The position numbers and the translations under genes are program-made. Under the pieces are notes generated by a model. The model was given only the letters and a program-made list of their open reading frames with translations, searched no databases and had not been told where the DNA came from. Below, piece after piece: positions 35,691 through 47,529 of a stretch of 64,000 nt of DNA. The stretch is from Buddleja alternifolia (Eukaryota > Streptophyta > Magnoliopsida > Lamiales > Scrophulariaceae), in assembly GCA_019426215.1 (NCBI GenBank), contig CM033408.1, positions 25,833,953-25,897,952 on the forward strand, written 5' to 3'. Numbering within the stretch: the first letter of the stretch is position 1; each line of letters opens with the position of its first letter.

Positions 35691-36220
35691 ATATAAAAAA
35701 AAATCGAAAATTTTAAATGCAAGCCACGACGAAAGTGATATAACACCACAACCAAAATACCGAACACCAAAGCTAAATTTTTCTTGAGCGTGTAAGGAAC
35801 GTCGTTGTTCTTCTCGACTGTCTCTCTTGTATGGATTGCATAAACCTGAGACACGAAAACAAACTAAAAGAGAACAAAAGACTCAACTAAATCAAAACAA
35901 AAGAAATAAAAGAAAACGATAAACATGGGTTGCCTCCCAAGAAGCGCTTGTTTTAAGTCATTAGCTCGACTCCCTTGCACTGCTCATGGTGGGTCATAAG
36001 GAGCAATGCCAACTTTGTATGGACGAATCTTTTTGTGCTTTTTCCAGTTGCGTAGAGGCTTCTCCCCTCCAATCTCTCTCACACAACCTAAAAAAATTAG
36101 AAGTGAGCATAAGGTCCCTTTCAAAAATACATAATGGAAGTGTAAAAATGAAAGTTTAATTGGAAGTGAGAAAGAATCTTCAATGGATGATTGCAACTCA
36201 TATGTGCTGTCCCAACTCCC

Positions 36221-37075
36221 CTAGCCTTGGTTTTGACAACTCAAATGTGGTTCATCCAAGTGATTTATATATCTTCTGATTTTCTCATTCTCGATCGTAG
36301 TATCACTTGGGTTCTCAAAATATGCATCGAATGGATCACTAGAGTTGTAAACCTTGACTTCAACCTCCTCCACTCTGTCTCTCTGGTTATTGATACAATT
36401 TTGTAAGAATTCAAGAGATATGGTGGTAGGTGGTGTTGAGCTCTTGAAGATTGGTAACTTCCTTTCATGGTCATGTGATGGAGTGGATTTTGGAATCTCT
36501 GTGGTGAATTGAAGGTGCTCCAGTGATGTTGTCGCTGCTTTACCACACATAGATTCTGAAGGTAGTGCTGGTGTAGTAATAGGGTGCAGACATTGTGGTG
36601 CCGAATCAACAACTTGTTCAACTTCTGTACTAAGTACCTCATCATTCTCTTCTATGCTACTTTGTGAAGTGGCTAATGATCTCTTTGCCAATAAGTTGGA
36701 AAGTTGATTGATTTGTGTTTGCAATGTAATCATAGATGCTTCGATATTCTGATATCGCTCATCATTCGTCTTCATCCATTGAATTATCAACTCTTCAAAC
36801 CTTGGGCTCCTATCACGTTGTTGATGATAATCCCCTTGGTTCTGAATGTCAATCGGTTTAGATTCTTCTTGCATCATACTATCATGTTGCAGGTATACGG
36901 GAGAAGATCTCATAACATAATAACTCAATGGAAAATCTTGATGACTCCTACCCCCGTGTTGACAGTAATCGCTATGATGAACGCCTCCACACCACAAACA
37001 CAAATCTTGCACTTGGCTCCCATAACCTCCAACATTCCATCCTTGTCGTGACCGATAAAAGTTATTATCATTCAT
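36221..37075 (-). CDS. Partial gag of the Athila-type element
   Basis: Starts MNDNNFYRSRQGWNVGG (37075), 284 aa. A CCHC knuckle, CLWCGGVHHSDYC, sits near residue 23. A coiled-coil-like stretch follows (FEELIIQWMKTNDERYQNIE), ending QINQLSNLLAKR, the usual gag pattern after the knuckle in Athila/gypsy gags. The tail is acidic (YNSSDPFDAYFENPSD). It lacks the N-terminal gag core and all of pol, so the element must use proteins from elsewhere. The frame is intact. Confidence 0.75.
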   Translation of the reverse strand: MNDNNFYRSRQGWNVGGYGSQVQDLCLWCGGVHHSDYCQHGGRSHQDFPLSYYVMRSSPVYLQHDSMMQEESKPIDIQNQGDYHQQRDRSPRFEELIIQWMKTNDERYQNIEASMITLQTQINQLSNLLAKRSLATSQSSIEENDEVLSTEVEQVVDSAPQCLHPITTPALPSESMCGKAATTSLEHLQFTTEIPKSTPSHDHERKLPIFKSSTPPTTISLEFLQNCINNQRDRVEEVEVKVYNSSDPFDAYFENPSDTTIENEKIRRYINHLDEPHLSCQNQG

Positions 37076-37193
37076 CTCTTCAAGAATAAAAATAAAAAGA
37101 CTAAATATATATAAAAAAAGACTTAAGCTTAGAACAAATAAGAGAATCTCAATATTAAATAAACAATTGTTCCCGGCAACGGCGCCAAAAACT

Positions 37194-38498
37194 TGACACA
37201 CAAAATCCTAGCAAGTGTACTAGGTCGTGCAAGTAATATAGTGGATGTAAGTCCGGATTATCGTACCCTAGAGACAATTGTATTTAAGTACTGAAATTAC
37301 TGTATTATCTAATTCTAAGTTAAATCAAGAGATACAGATGTGAATTATGAATTAAAATATTAAATAACAATTACCAACTAATGAGAGAAATCAACTTTGA
37401 ATTAAATCAACGAGAAAAGTGATTAAGGCACATGATTCAACCAATTATTCAATTTGACTATGATTCTATCTTACCGGATTATTAGATTGATTAGGTTAAG
37501 GCGAAATTCCCTAAATTACTTACTATCTAATCTCTTGGTATAGCAATTCTATTTTCATTAACGATTTCTATATCTCTATATGAAATTCAAATTAATGAAA
37601 ACGCATTACAAAGATTCATGAAATTTCCCGTTTTCACGGAAAGCACACACAAGGAAATTGAATCTATCTCTAGTCAATTTTACGTTGTGGTGTTTAACAC
37701 CTAGATGCATCCCTAGTTTATCTCCTCTCGGTCTCAAAACTAAGCACAAATTCATACGATTGGTAGCTAAGCAATCATAAGCATTAAGAACAAATATTAA
37801 ACACATAACCCAAAACAAATTAATCCGGTAAATAATACTCATAAATCAAACATAGTTATTGGATTTCACATGGCCTCAATCAAAGGGAAATTAAGTCATA
37901 ATCGTAAAAGAAAAGAGATAATTCATCTTGAAAGACATGTTCAATGAAAACAAATCTAAAAGCATGAAATTAAAACTCCCTAATAACGTTTCTTGATAGA
38001 TCTTGCTTGAATTCTCCTTCTTCATAGACAAAGATGGAGTATCCTCGCGTTCTTCTTCTTCCCCAGACTTCTCTCAACCCTCTTGGTGTGTTTCAAAGTG
38101 TCAAACCCTCAAAAGTGGGCAAAAGTCTCCAATTTTGACCTAATAACGCGTATTTATAGATGCTGAAATCGGCCCTTAGCCACGGCTAAAAAGACGGTAG
38201 CCACGGCTAAAATCTGCTGTTCACGTTTTTTTGCCTATTTTAGCCTTGGTAATTTCATATCTTCAAAGCACAAAGGTTCCTTCATGATCACCATGGCTAA
38301 GGGTCTTTATAGCCGTGACTAAAGGAGTATTTTGAGAACTTCTTTGATCTTTTCATTCATTTTTTGCTCCAATTCTCAAATAACCTATAAAAACACAACC
38401 AATCACAAAATCAAAGCATATGTGGCATAAATACACTCAAGAACTCATCAAAATACAAGAAAAGAGGCGCCTAAAAGGTGTAAAATACGAGCTTATCA
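37194..38498 (-). repeat. 5' LTR (minus-strand sense)
   Basis: Nearly identical to 32258-33564. Followed on the minus strand by the TGGCGCCGTTGCCGGGA primer-binding site. Confidence 0.93.
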
Positions 38499-41015
38499 TG
38501 CATCCTCAGTGTGAGTCCATCTTTGCCATGCATCCTCACTGTGAGACCATCTTTGTCGTGCATCCTCCTCTCCTACCAAACTAGCAATGTGAGAAAGACT
38601 CGATCTCACTGTCCCTAATATTCTGTCAGCATCACTGTCAGTCTGAGGGACTTGTCCGAGGAGGTTTTGCGCATTCTGAACTTCATTATGCTGAAAAAAT
38701 AAACAAAAGTATGAGATAAAAGAAATAAGAGATGTAGTAAAATATCATGCATCAAATCAAATACTAACCACATTATACAGAAGAGGACCTGTCCCTGTTT
38801 GGTATGTGTTTCTCGACCAATTAAAGGTCCGTGATATAAAACGACGCGTGATGGATTGATACCACTCGTCATAGCCCGATGTCATGCCCAAACCCGGAAC
38901 TCCATTTACTGTGTGATATTCACAGTTATACCACATTTCAATTTCCCGATAGAATTCTCCTACCATGTTTGCCACATCTCGTCCCCTGCGATTAACCCTC
39001 CTAAAGCGTTCTACTGCGGGCGGAATAGTTTGTACGTAACCAAACTGTCGCATAACACGCTCGGGACGGTGCCACTCCACAATGTTAAAGCATATCAATG
39101 GGACAGATGATGTCCACTCTCTCCAAGCCAAACATTGTGGAGGCAGTTCAGCAATGTCGGCATCCAAAACATTGTACGTAGTCCAAATAAACTGAAATAA
39201 CACACAATATAATAATATCAAAAGCATATAATACTTCATAATATAATATAATAATTTGAATATAATTTATGACTCACGTGATGATCGCTCATCAAATCAA
39301 GCTGCTCTCTGAATGCAGGAAGATTGTTAGCAACAACAAAGCTCCGTGATCGAGGGGGAAACCACCTTCAATATGAAAAACGAAAATAAGTACTGAAAAT
39401 ATGATGTTAATAAAAGTAGTATTGATCTTACCGTGCACCATAAGGAGCTCGTGCAATGGCATTTTCATCTATCGGCTCAATATCTTGAGGAAGCTTGGTA
39501 GGCCTAACAACGACTATCCGTGACCATGCCCAAATCTGTTAAAAGTAAATACATTAATCTCATAAACATTTTTAGTTCCAAATAAGGTAAAAACACAATG
39601 TACTGAAACACAATGTATCACACCTGTAGCAAATTTATTGGACCTGCAATACTTTTTTTCTTTTTCACACATGCCTTTGCGAGTTCTCGGTACGAGTACG
39701 CTAATATAGCACTCCCCCAACTATATGTGCCGACTGCGGGAACGTCTTCTAACATCTTCAACCAATAACATGGAATCACATCTCCGGTACTGTCCGCACA
39801 CATCACGCCTATCAACAAAAATACCCAACAACGTGCTATTTTATCAACATCCGCTTCGTCGGAAACTGCAGTAATTTGGTTATTATTCGCACTCACATGA
39901 TCAACAACCTTCTTTGCCTTTATCTTGAACCCATTACTCGGAAAATCAGAACGGATAGTCTCAATCCCTAGGACGTCAAATATCCTGGTTTGATGTTGTT
40001 CGATGGTCAAACACTCGTCATTAGCAATTACAGGACGACCGTTGACTGGTAAACCCCATAAAATTGCTACGTCTTGAAGAGTAATTGTAGCCTCTCCATT
40101 TCGTAAATGAAAAGTGTTCGTCTCCGAACGCCACCTCTCAACCAGGGCAGATACAAGACCCAAATCATTTTCCCTCTTACTTAATTTGTAAATGCGGTAA
40201 AACACCATTTCATTAAGTTTATGAAGGACACGTAGATGTGGAACCTTCGGAAAAGAAGTATTGAATGTATGAGAGTCTGCTCGTCTAGAACGTAGTAATA
40301 ACTCACTATCAGCTGTGCTAAAAACCAGTTCACACCTATGATTGGCTTGCTCTGTCAGCACACTATTGTATTTCGGCCCGTATATCATATCCTCATTGGC
40401 ACTACCACTGGTACTCGCCATCCTAAATTGAAAAATAAGTGATAATAACACATAATTAATTAAACTATACAAAATCATAACTAAAAATTATACAACAATT
40501 ATAATAACACATAACGACATTACGATGAATTAATTGTATTTCATTATTAAAAAATATACGTAAATATTATATGAAAATTCTAAACTACACTAAAAAATAC
40601 ATAAACCTAGTCATTTCAATATTAAACCTAAAATTATACATATAAGTTTATCAATCATATCTCATATTAAAATTAAAATGATAACACATTATTCGGCTAA
40701 ATTATACTAAAAACATTAAATTAAAATTTTGACTAACTAAAATATTAATACATAATAACAATATTAAAAAAATTATATAATTAAAATTACCTGAAACAAT
40801 TTGAAGAGAAAAGAACAAAAAATCCCGAGTATTGAATGTTAAATGCCACAACAAAAATATAAAAAGTCTGATCGTAACAATTTCAATGTTTGTTGTTTGG
40901 TATGCAAATGCATGCAAGTCCCTCGTCTCGAATTTGTATACATAAATAACACAGTATTGTTGACCGGGGAACAAAGTTAATGTCAGAGGGGTAATTTGTT
41001 ATCACGCCTTGGGGC

Positions 41016-41140
41016 AAGGCGTGACTGTCAGTAATCACGCCTTGGACCAAGGCGTTTTATTGCATTTTCTGAGACCCGATCAAAATTGTGGTATTTTTTG
41101 AATTTTTTTTTTTAAAATGTAATATTTCTTTAAATTTTTC
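41016..41140 (-). repeat. Right TIR of the second MULE
   Basis: Matches the left TIR in reverse orientation. The inner edge has two ACGCCTTGG..CCAAGGCGT-type hairpins (40996-41070). Confidence 0.9.
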
Positions 41141-41793
41141 GGGATTGGATACAAAAATATGGATTTGGACACTTTTGCAATTAATTACCAAAAATAGATA
41201 ATACTTTTGCGTTTTATGCAATCCAAAAAAAAAATTGCTAAAAAAATGTATTAAAGTAATAGCAGAAAGCCACTAGAAAAAAATTGTATTATACCAATAG
41301 TGGAAATCCCATATGTTATTGAAACTCGGCTTGCGCTTCACAATTGCTAAAGAAAATGTGACGGTATTAATTTTGCCCCTGAAATACCTGTATACCATTT
41401 TTTTTATCGGTACGTGTATACCATTTCATTTCTATCCTGTTATACCATTTCATTTGTTGAAAATAAGTTTTTAGAGGTTCAAAATGTTAGCTATGTTTGG
41501 ATACGTTTTGAACTCTGGACAATTCGGTTTGGCCTACATGATTTGGGCCAGAAAAAGTACAAATTTTTTATCTGAAATTTTATCTTGCCATTTATCCACT
41601 GACCTCTCTCTATCTCTTCTCTTTTCTGCATCTACTCTCTCTCTCCCTGTCACTTCTCTGGTCGATCTACCTTATCTCTCTACGGCTCTACCTCTCCACC
41701 ATACCTTTGAAAGCTTGAAAACCTGCAAATCATCCCTCATTTATGCAAATATTCTTGTATACAAAATATATATACTCGAAGTTTATGCATATA
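41141..41793. other. Spacer between MULE and copia remnants
   Basis: No gene. It includes the MULE target duplication, A/T-rich sequence, three repeats of a TATACCATTT phrase (41390-41455) and a CT-rich tract (41600-41660). TTAGCTATGTTTGGATACGT at 41488 resembles a Tourist-type terminus, but I find no matching end. Confidence 0.4.
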
Positions 41794-41961
41794 TGTTAGT
41801 ATGTTTATTGTAGCCCTCGTCTCGGCCCATATTTTTATGGCCAGGGCCTGCTAATTTACCCTAGTTTAGCTTATATATCGCATTTGTATCTTGTATTATA
41901 TTCATTCAATAATACAAATTATATAGAGTTTTTTCTATATTACGAGCCTAGAACTCTATCA
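41794..41961 (+). repeat. Copia 5' LTR (element A)
   Basis: Starts TGTTAG, ends CTATCA, 168 bp. It is followed at once by TGGTATCAG (41962-41970), the complement of the 3' end of initiator tRNA-Met used as primer by copia elements. It does not match the 3' LTR at 47651 well, so the two ends come from different families or have recombined. Confidence 0.75.
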
Positions 41962-43640
41962 TGGTATCAGTCACTGAGAACATTGATCCTGCGACGTTAC
42001 CTACCGCCCTCATGACAACTCAAGCCACCACCATCATCTCCTCCTTGTTCGGCATTTTTACTGCCGCCACCACCATGTCTGATTCTACCACCATCTCCTC
42101 CACTCTTTCTTCCTCTCAACTCATTGTCCCTCTTGCATCTCTCACAGTGCAGCAGCCATCGGCCTCCCTCTCCCACAATGCCGACCACCATTGTTGCGCA
42201 TACTGTGTCGGCCACTTCAATGGCAGACCCCAATCTCTCATCCACCATTCAACTTATCCAGTGCCTCTTTCCACACCATTCAACCTGCAACTTAAAGAGG
42301 TTGCTCATATACTCTCCAACTCAACCCCTCTCTCGGTTAGTTCTACAAATCCCATTGTTGCCACCTTGTCTTCTCTTCTTGGTGGCACGGTTGTTGTATC
42401 TCCATTACAATAGCCCTTTTCACTCTCAAATCACATTTCCTTATTTCTTACAACGTACCAAAATAAGCACATTGAAAACACTAACCAAAATTATACAACA
42501 CCACCTTACCCAAATCAATCCCACTCAGCAGCCAGAACACATATTCTAGGCACCAACAACCAAATCCACTCAAGTTCTTCTGCCAAGCACTCTATTCATA
42601 TCTCACAAATATCTCTTACAAATATTCCTTATAGTTCCCCAATTTCTATTTTGCAAACACAGACCCCAATTATTCAAACTACACAAAATTCTAATTCTAC
42701 TCATTACGCCACCTCTCTTGCGTCGCCACCTCACTTGAAGCCGTCTACACCTACCACCACTCTTCCTAATCCGCATCTCAAGTCGACTAAACTCAAATGC
42801 CAATAATTATCTCTTATGGAAATGTCAATTTGAAACACTTCTCGATAGACTTGATCTCTTCGGCTACGTCAATGGCACTCTTCAATATCCGTTTTTTCAA
42901 ACTATAAATTATTTGGGACAACTTGTGCCAAATCCAACATATTTATCTTGGTTTCGCATGTACTGTAGCATCAAGTCATGGATGCATGCTACGTTTACTC
43001 AAGATATCTTACAAGAGGTCTATACTCTTCCTACCTCTCGTGACATCTGGTTGATACTTGAACATCACTTTATTCAACAATCTGTTGCGAAATAACTTCG
43101 ATATAAAAGTGAGTTCTCAAATATCCACAAGGAGTGATTTATCGTGCAATGCCTATCTTTGCAAAATTAAACCAATCGCTGATAATCTGACAACAAAGAA
43201 TTATCCTATCTCCTCTCTGACCTTGTCGTTAAAGCCTTAAATGGCATCCCTACTGAGTATGAATCTTTTGTTTCTGCCATTACTATACACGCTACCCTCC
43301 TGACTTTTGACGAAATGCATGATAAACTTCTTCAGTTTGAACAACGCTTTCGTCACATACAATCTCCCTCATCTATTTCTCCTACCTTCGTTGCCCAATT
43401 CCAAATGGACCTCTCTACGCAAAGTTATGGCCGTTCAAAGTTTTCACCACGTAACAACGCAAGTTCGTATTCGGGGCCTCGAGAACGCTCCCCATATCCA
43501 CTCTCGATGCAAAGATCTCTTCAAGAAACCTCGAAACGAGTGGTCATAATGCGAAAACGGTGATCTGAGTGCTAAGTTAGGGCTTCTTTCAAAGCTCATG
43601 CACTGTGCAACAGACGTGAACCCATGTAATTCCTGTAGTA
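41962..43640 (+). pseudogene. Degenerate copia gag (element A)
   Basis: Ser/Thr-rich leader (from 41961, VTENIDPATLPTALMTTQ), then a copia gag core in broken frames: NYLLWKCQFETLLDRLDLFG (about 42805), SWMHATFTQDILQEVYTLPT, DIWLILEHHFIQQSVAK with a TAA at about 43093, then FDEMHDKLLQFEQRF and a PRNNASSYSGPRERS zinc-finger-proximal region. Frameshifts and stops throughout. Protease, integrase and RT are absent: the sequence gives way to a tandem repeat and DNA transposons after about 43640. Confidence 0.75.
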
Positions 43641-43940
43641 TAGATTATTATTGACATTGGATGATTATTGTTTGCATGCAGGCTACAGGCTACAGACTTC
43701 ATATATACACACATGTAGGTAGGGGTGTAAGGGGAGCCGAGCCGGTTCACGAGCCTTGCGAGCCGACTCGATTAAAGCTCAACTCGAGCTTGAGATGTCT
43801 CGAGCTCGAGCCTAGCTTCGCGAGCTTGAGCTTATTGATGAACCGAGCTCGAGCTTGCACTTGGGTGTTCATAAGCTCACGAGCATGCTCACGAGCTTTT
43901 ACTGTTAATTTACACACACATACACACACATATATATATT

Positions 43941-45108
43941 TAGGGATACTTACACTGGGTACCCCTGAGGTATTGCTAAATTACAAAAAATATCTCCTAA
44001 TTTAATAAATTACATCTAACATCCATTCCGTTTATTCCGTCTAACATTGAACACCTTTCGTTAGGGTTCCGTTAAATTTTTAGGTGAACTTTCAAAAATA
44101 CCCCTGACTTTTTCTGGACCACAAGACCAAACTTTTCTCGGACAATTATACCCTTTTAGCGTTATTTGTAATATTTTATAAAAGTATAGATGTTACATGT
44201 AATGTTATGTAAAAGATATAAATAATTATTTATAATTAAAAATTATTATCAACAAAATAAAAAAATTATAAATTATTAAAATTATAAAATAAAAATATTA
44301 TGTGTAAAATATCATTTTATTCTTTTAATTAAATTAATAAATAATAGTTTAGGTTATATACTAGTTTATATAAATTAAAATTTTATATTTATGAAATTTA
44401 TAAATAAATTTATAAATTGTATTTTAATTAACTAAATTTCTAAAATAAATTACTTATTAATATATTACTTTATAAATAAATAAAAAAAGTAAAGGAAAAA
44501 AAGGAAAAGGAAAAGGGGGGTGGGTGTTGTCTTCTCCACCCCACCCCCCATCGCCACCCCTCCCCCACGCAGCACACACACACACACAATTACACGCGCG
44601 CACACACACACACACAATTACACACACACAATTACACACACACACACACAATTACACGCGCGCACACGCACACACAATTACACACACACACAATTACACA
44701 CACATACAGTCACACACACATACAAACACACACAATTACACACACAGAGTCACGCACACACACACATATTCACACACAAAGCAATTTCTAAGATAAAACA
44801 TACATATATACATATACATATATATATATATAAGTATTTTTCTTTTAAATTTATTTTTTATTTTAAAATTAGTATTAGAAGTAAATATATATAGAGAGGT
44901 AAAGGGGCAATTTGGTAATTGAGCTTTTTTATTATTTTTTTCTTTTTTTAAAAACTATATTCAGTAAGGGCATTTAGGTTTTTTATCACTTTTCATCCAT
45001 TTTTACATCAATATATGAAAACCTTGGATGTTAGATGTAATTTATTAAACTAGGGGATATTTTTTGTAATTAGGCAATACCTCAGGACCGCCAGTGTAAT
45101 TATCCCTA
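43941..45108. mobile_element. Long-TIR MITE (probably Mutator-type) nested in the hAT element
   Basis: The ends read TAGGGATACTTACACTGG and, inverted, TAGGGATAATTACACTGG, continuing as CCTGAGGTATTGC.. and ATTACAAAAAATATC for over 60 bp. It sits in a (TA)n tract, so the target duplication cannot be measured. The interior has an irregular (CA)n run (44568-44780) whose open frames are artefacts. Confidence 0.8.
44568..44785. repeat. Irregular (CA)n / CACACAATTACA repeat
   Basis: Interrupted CA dinucleotides with regular ATTA insertions and CGCG islands, inside the nested TIR element. Confidence 0.9.
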
Positions 45109-46285
45109 TATATATATATATATATTTGTGTTTACTTAATTATATTCACATTATTTTTGATGAAAAATAATACTGAATAAACACTTCATCTGCTCTGTTA
45201 ACTGCCAACTTTCATTTGTGTTATATATATACTAATAGTATTGCAATAATAATAATAATAATAATAATAATTAAGAAATCACGAAATAATATATTTAAAA
45301 AAATTGTAAAAGTACTTTTTCATCTAAATTTTTCATTCTTAATTATAATATTTCATCCAAGCCAACTATTGGCTTTCACATTGTTCATCTGTCATATTTT
45401 CATAACGAAATTTATAATAATACGCATATATTTTTGTAAAGAATTAATTTAACTAGAAGATAACTCAGTATACGCATATCAAAATTTATGTAACCACGTA
45501 ACATAAGCAAGATTTTATCCACTTTTTTTTTCTGAACTATACTGAATAACTACTCAAATTATGAAATTTAAGACTTGTCGAGTTATACCAAAATTCTAAT
45601 TTTGTTACAATGATTAAGCAAAAAAGATAAAAGTAAATATAAGATAGTACCCAAAACCCAAAACCCTAAGTCCTAAACTAAACTTAGAATTATATCGGGA
45701 GGCGAATAGAACGGCGGATTTCATGGCTAAAAATGGATTCAGTCAAAATGTCGTCATCACTGCGAACCCTATAGTTAACCTCCAAGACTTTATGGAACAA
45801 GATAGAAATGGAGTTATGTGGCATAGAGTAGTCACTGAAGGCCCCGGCATGTCGGGCTAATCTGTTAGGGTCCCCCCCCTTTTCCCCGTCACAAAAAAAA
45901 AGAATTATAATGTTATATAGAAATACAAAGACTCAAAATTATATCTTTTCATGTACATGGTATATTTTTGTTAGCCAAAATTTCAAGCTTCGCTAGTACT
46001 CGAACGAGCAAACGAGTCGAGCTCGAATGAGCCAACGAGCCGAGCTCGAGCTTTGCTCGTTTGTCCCGAGCTCGAGCTTGAACTCTAAAAAATGGGCTCG
46101 ATGAGCTCGAGCTCGAGCTTGTAAATTTTACAAGGCTCGGGTCGAGCTCGGCTCGTTGACAACCCTACATGTAGGTTGCATGCATGGCATGATTATTTGG
46201 AATCCAGGACATGATTATTATATATATGCATATGTACTCACAATTCATGACAACAGATAAATATGCACATGATTATTGTTTGCAT

Positions 46286-47368
46286 CACTACTACAAAAAA
46301 CGCCTATTACAGCGATTTTTTTTACCTATTACAGCAGTTTTTAACCACTGTAATAGTCATCGCTGTAATAAAGTTTTGGCCTATTACAGCGGTTATTACT
46401 ATAACAGCTGTAATAAGGCGGTTTTTTTTTTCACCCTACTATAACCGCTGTAGTAGGGTAGGACTTTTTTTTGTTTTATTTGCGAAAATACGGGTTGTAA
46501 TTTTACCATGTCGGAATGACACGAAATTCACACGGTCATAGCGAAACGGCGTGCTGAACAAGACGCATCGCAAAATTTTCGCAAATACACAAATAATACA
46601 CCCACACATACACAAATATACATACACCCACATATACACAAATATACATACACCACATATACACAAATATACATACACCCACATATACAAAAATATATAT
46701 ACATACACCCACACATACACAAATATACATACACCAACATATACATAAATATACATACACCCACACATACACAAATATACATACACCCACCCACACATAC
46801 ACAAATATACATACACCCACACATACGGCGGTGGCGGCGGCGGTGCTATAGAGAGAGAGATCGAGAGAGTAGAGAGAGAGAGAGAGAGTAGAGAGAGAAA
46901 GACAAAGAGAGAAAGAAAAGCGGGAAGATGGTTTTAAATTTTTTGTTTTGGCCTATTACAGCAGTTCTTATGTGAACCGCTGTAATAGGGAGTAGAGAGA
47001 GAAGCGGGAAGATGATTTTAAATTTTTGGTTTCGGCCTATTACAGCGGTTCTTATGTGAACCGTTGTAATAGGTATTTACACTTTTTTTATTAATTTTTG
47101 TTTTGAAAATAGCCTATTACAGCGGTTCTGTCCGAACCGCTGTAATAGGCCATTTTTTTTTTATAATTTTCGGTACCCCTATTACAGCGGTTCGAAAGCG
47201 AACCGCTGTAATAGGGTTATTACAGTGGTTCGCTTTCGAACCGTTGTAATAGGGTATAACCTATTATAGCAGTGCGTAGGAGAACAGCTGTAATAGGCCC
47301 CTCCGTTCAGCGGTTTTCGGAAAATCGCTATAATAGGTGCGTTGTAATAGGCCATTTTTGTAGTAGTG
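46286..47368. mobile_element. Non-autonomous CACTA element with ATTACAGCGGTT subterminal repeats
   Basis: Starts CACTACTACAAAAAACG and ends TTTTTGTAGTAGTG, with a CAT duplication (46283-46285, 47369-47371). Many direct and inverted copies of CCTATTACAGCGGTT lie near both ends. The middle has a 24-26-bp minisatellite (ACACAAATATACATACACCC, 46590-46830) and a GA tract (46850-46915). No transposase. Confidence 0.9.
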
Positions 47369-47529
47369 CATGCAGGTTATAGACTTCATATATACACACA
47401 TGTAAGTTGCATGGATGGCATGATTATTAGGAATCCAGGACATGATTATTATATATACGCACATGTTTTTTTCATTGGCCGTGTTTTAGCCGCCGCTTCC
47501 TGAAGATTAAATATATCAACCAAGCAGGC

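Larger units (their letters stand above)
33565..36220 (-). other. Non-coding interior of the LTR element
   Basis: No gene. It holds the polypurine run (33565-33580), T- and A-rich tracts (34050-34230), a 76-bp tandem duplication (34715-34866), the TAGCCGTGGCTA palindrome cluster (35446-35690) and a stretch at about 35925-35985 (GGGTTGCCTCCCAAGAAGCG) that I recall as common in Athila/Ogre-related elements. Confidence 0.6.
32258..38498 (-). mobile_element. Young non-autonomous Athila-type LTR retrotransposon
   Basis: LTRs at 32258-33564 (1307 bp) and 37194-38498 (1305 bp), both TG...CA on the plus strand and flanked by TGCAT (32253-32257, 38499-38503). Sense is minus: a primer-binding site TGGCGCCGTTGCCGGGA (37171-37187, complementary) of the Athila/Tat type lies next to the 5' LTR, and a GGGGGTGT polypurine run abuts the 3' LTR at 33565. 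By eye I count four substitutions and two 1-bp indels between LTRs, about 0.3%, so the insertion is very recent. The interior (3.6 kb) codes only for a partial gag. Confidence 0.93.
31797..40421 (-). pseudogene. Plant mobile domain (PMD/MAIL-like) gene carried by the MULE, split by an LTR element
   Basis: Exons: 40421-39624, 39535-39432, 39365-39278, 39191-38769, and a last exon 38690-38499 that resumes at 32252-31797. All introns are GT..AG. Ignoring the LTR insertion, the 2061 nt stay open to TAG at 31797, about 686 aa. It shows the aminotransferase-like plant mobile domain pattern (FHLRNGEATITLQDVAILWG, GLPVNGRPV, SWGSAILAYSYRELAKAC, LPPQCLAWREW), as in MAIN/MAIL proteins and their transposon relatives. 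The last exon has a short repeat (ARQRWSHSED, AWQRWTHTED, ARQRWTHTQQ), and the insertion falls exactly in this repeat. The C-terminus is Gln/Pro-rich and ends basic. PMD proteins act in silencing and meristem maintenance in hosts; the role in MULEs is unknown. No other lesion was seen. Confidence 0.85.
27917..41140. mobile_element. Complete TIR-MULE with transposase and PMD gene, disrupted by an LTR element
   Basis: The TIRs are 27917-28047 and 41016-41140, both starting GAAAAATTTAAAGAAATATT inward and sharing ATACCACAATTTTGA, CAGAAAATGC and ACGCCTTGG palindromes. The flanks are a 10-bp target duplication GAGATTGGAT / GGGATTGGAT (27907-27916, 41141-41150; one mismatch), as expected of Mutator-like elements. 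Total 13.2 kb, or about 7.0 kb without the LTR retrotransposon at 32258-38498. It carries a decayed transposase (plus) and a PMD gene (minus), tail to tail. Confidence 0.9.
43720..46167. mobile_element. hAT-type element with nested TIR element
   Basis: TIRs TAGGGGTGTAA and TTGACAACCCTA with a perfect 8-bp duplication CATGTAGG (43712-43719, 46168-46175). The arms are full of GAGCTCGAGCTT-type palindromes. No transposase. An element at 43941-45108 is inserted inside, leaving about 1.3 kb of hAT sequence. Confidence 0.87.
43650..47470. repeat. Tandem duplication whose two copies each host a different DNA transposon
   Basis: The shared phrase GATTATTGTTTGCATGCAGG.. to ..GGACATGATTATTATATATA occurs twice. 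Copy 1 (43662-46280) is interrupted by the hAT element at CATGTAGG. Copy 2 (46268-47466) is interrupted by the CACTA element at CAT. Confidence 0.75.

Noticed and set aside
44457..44894. His/Thr-rich and Cys/Val-rich frames
   Set aside because: (CA)n repeat in a nested TIR element.
46439..46824. Frames reading CGCMYIYVYV repeats
   Set aside because: Minisatellite inside the CACTA element.
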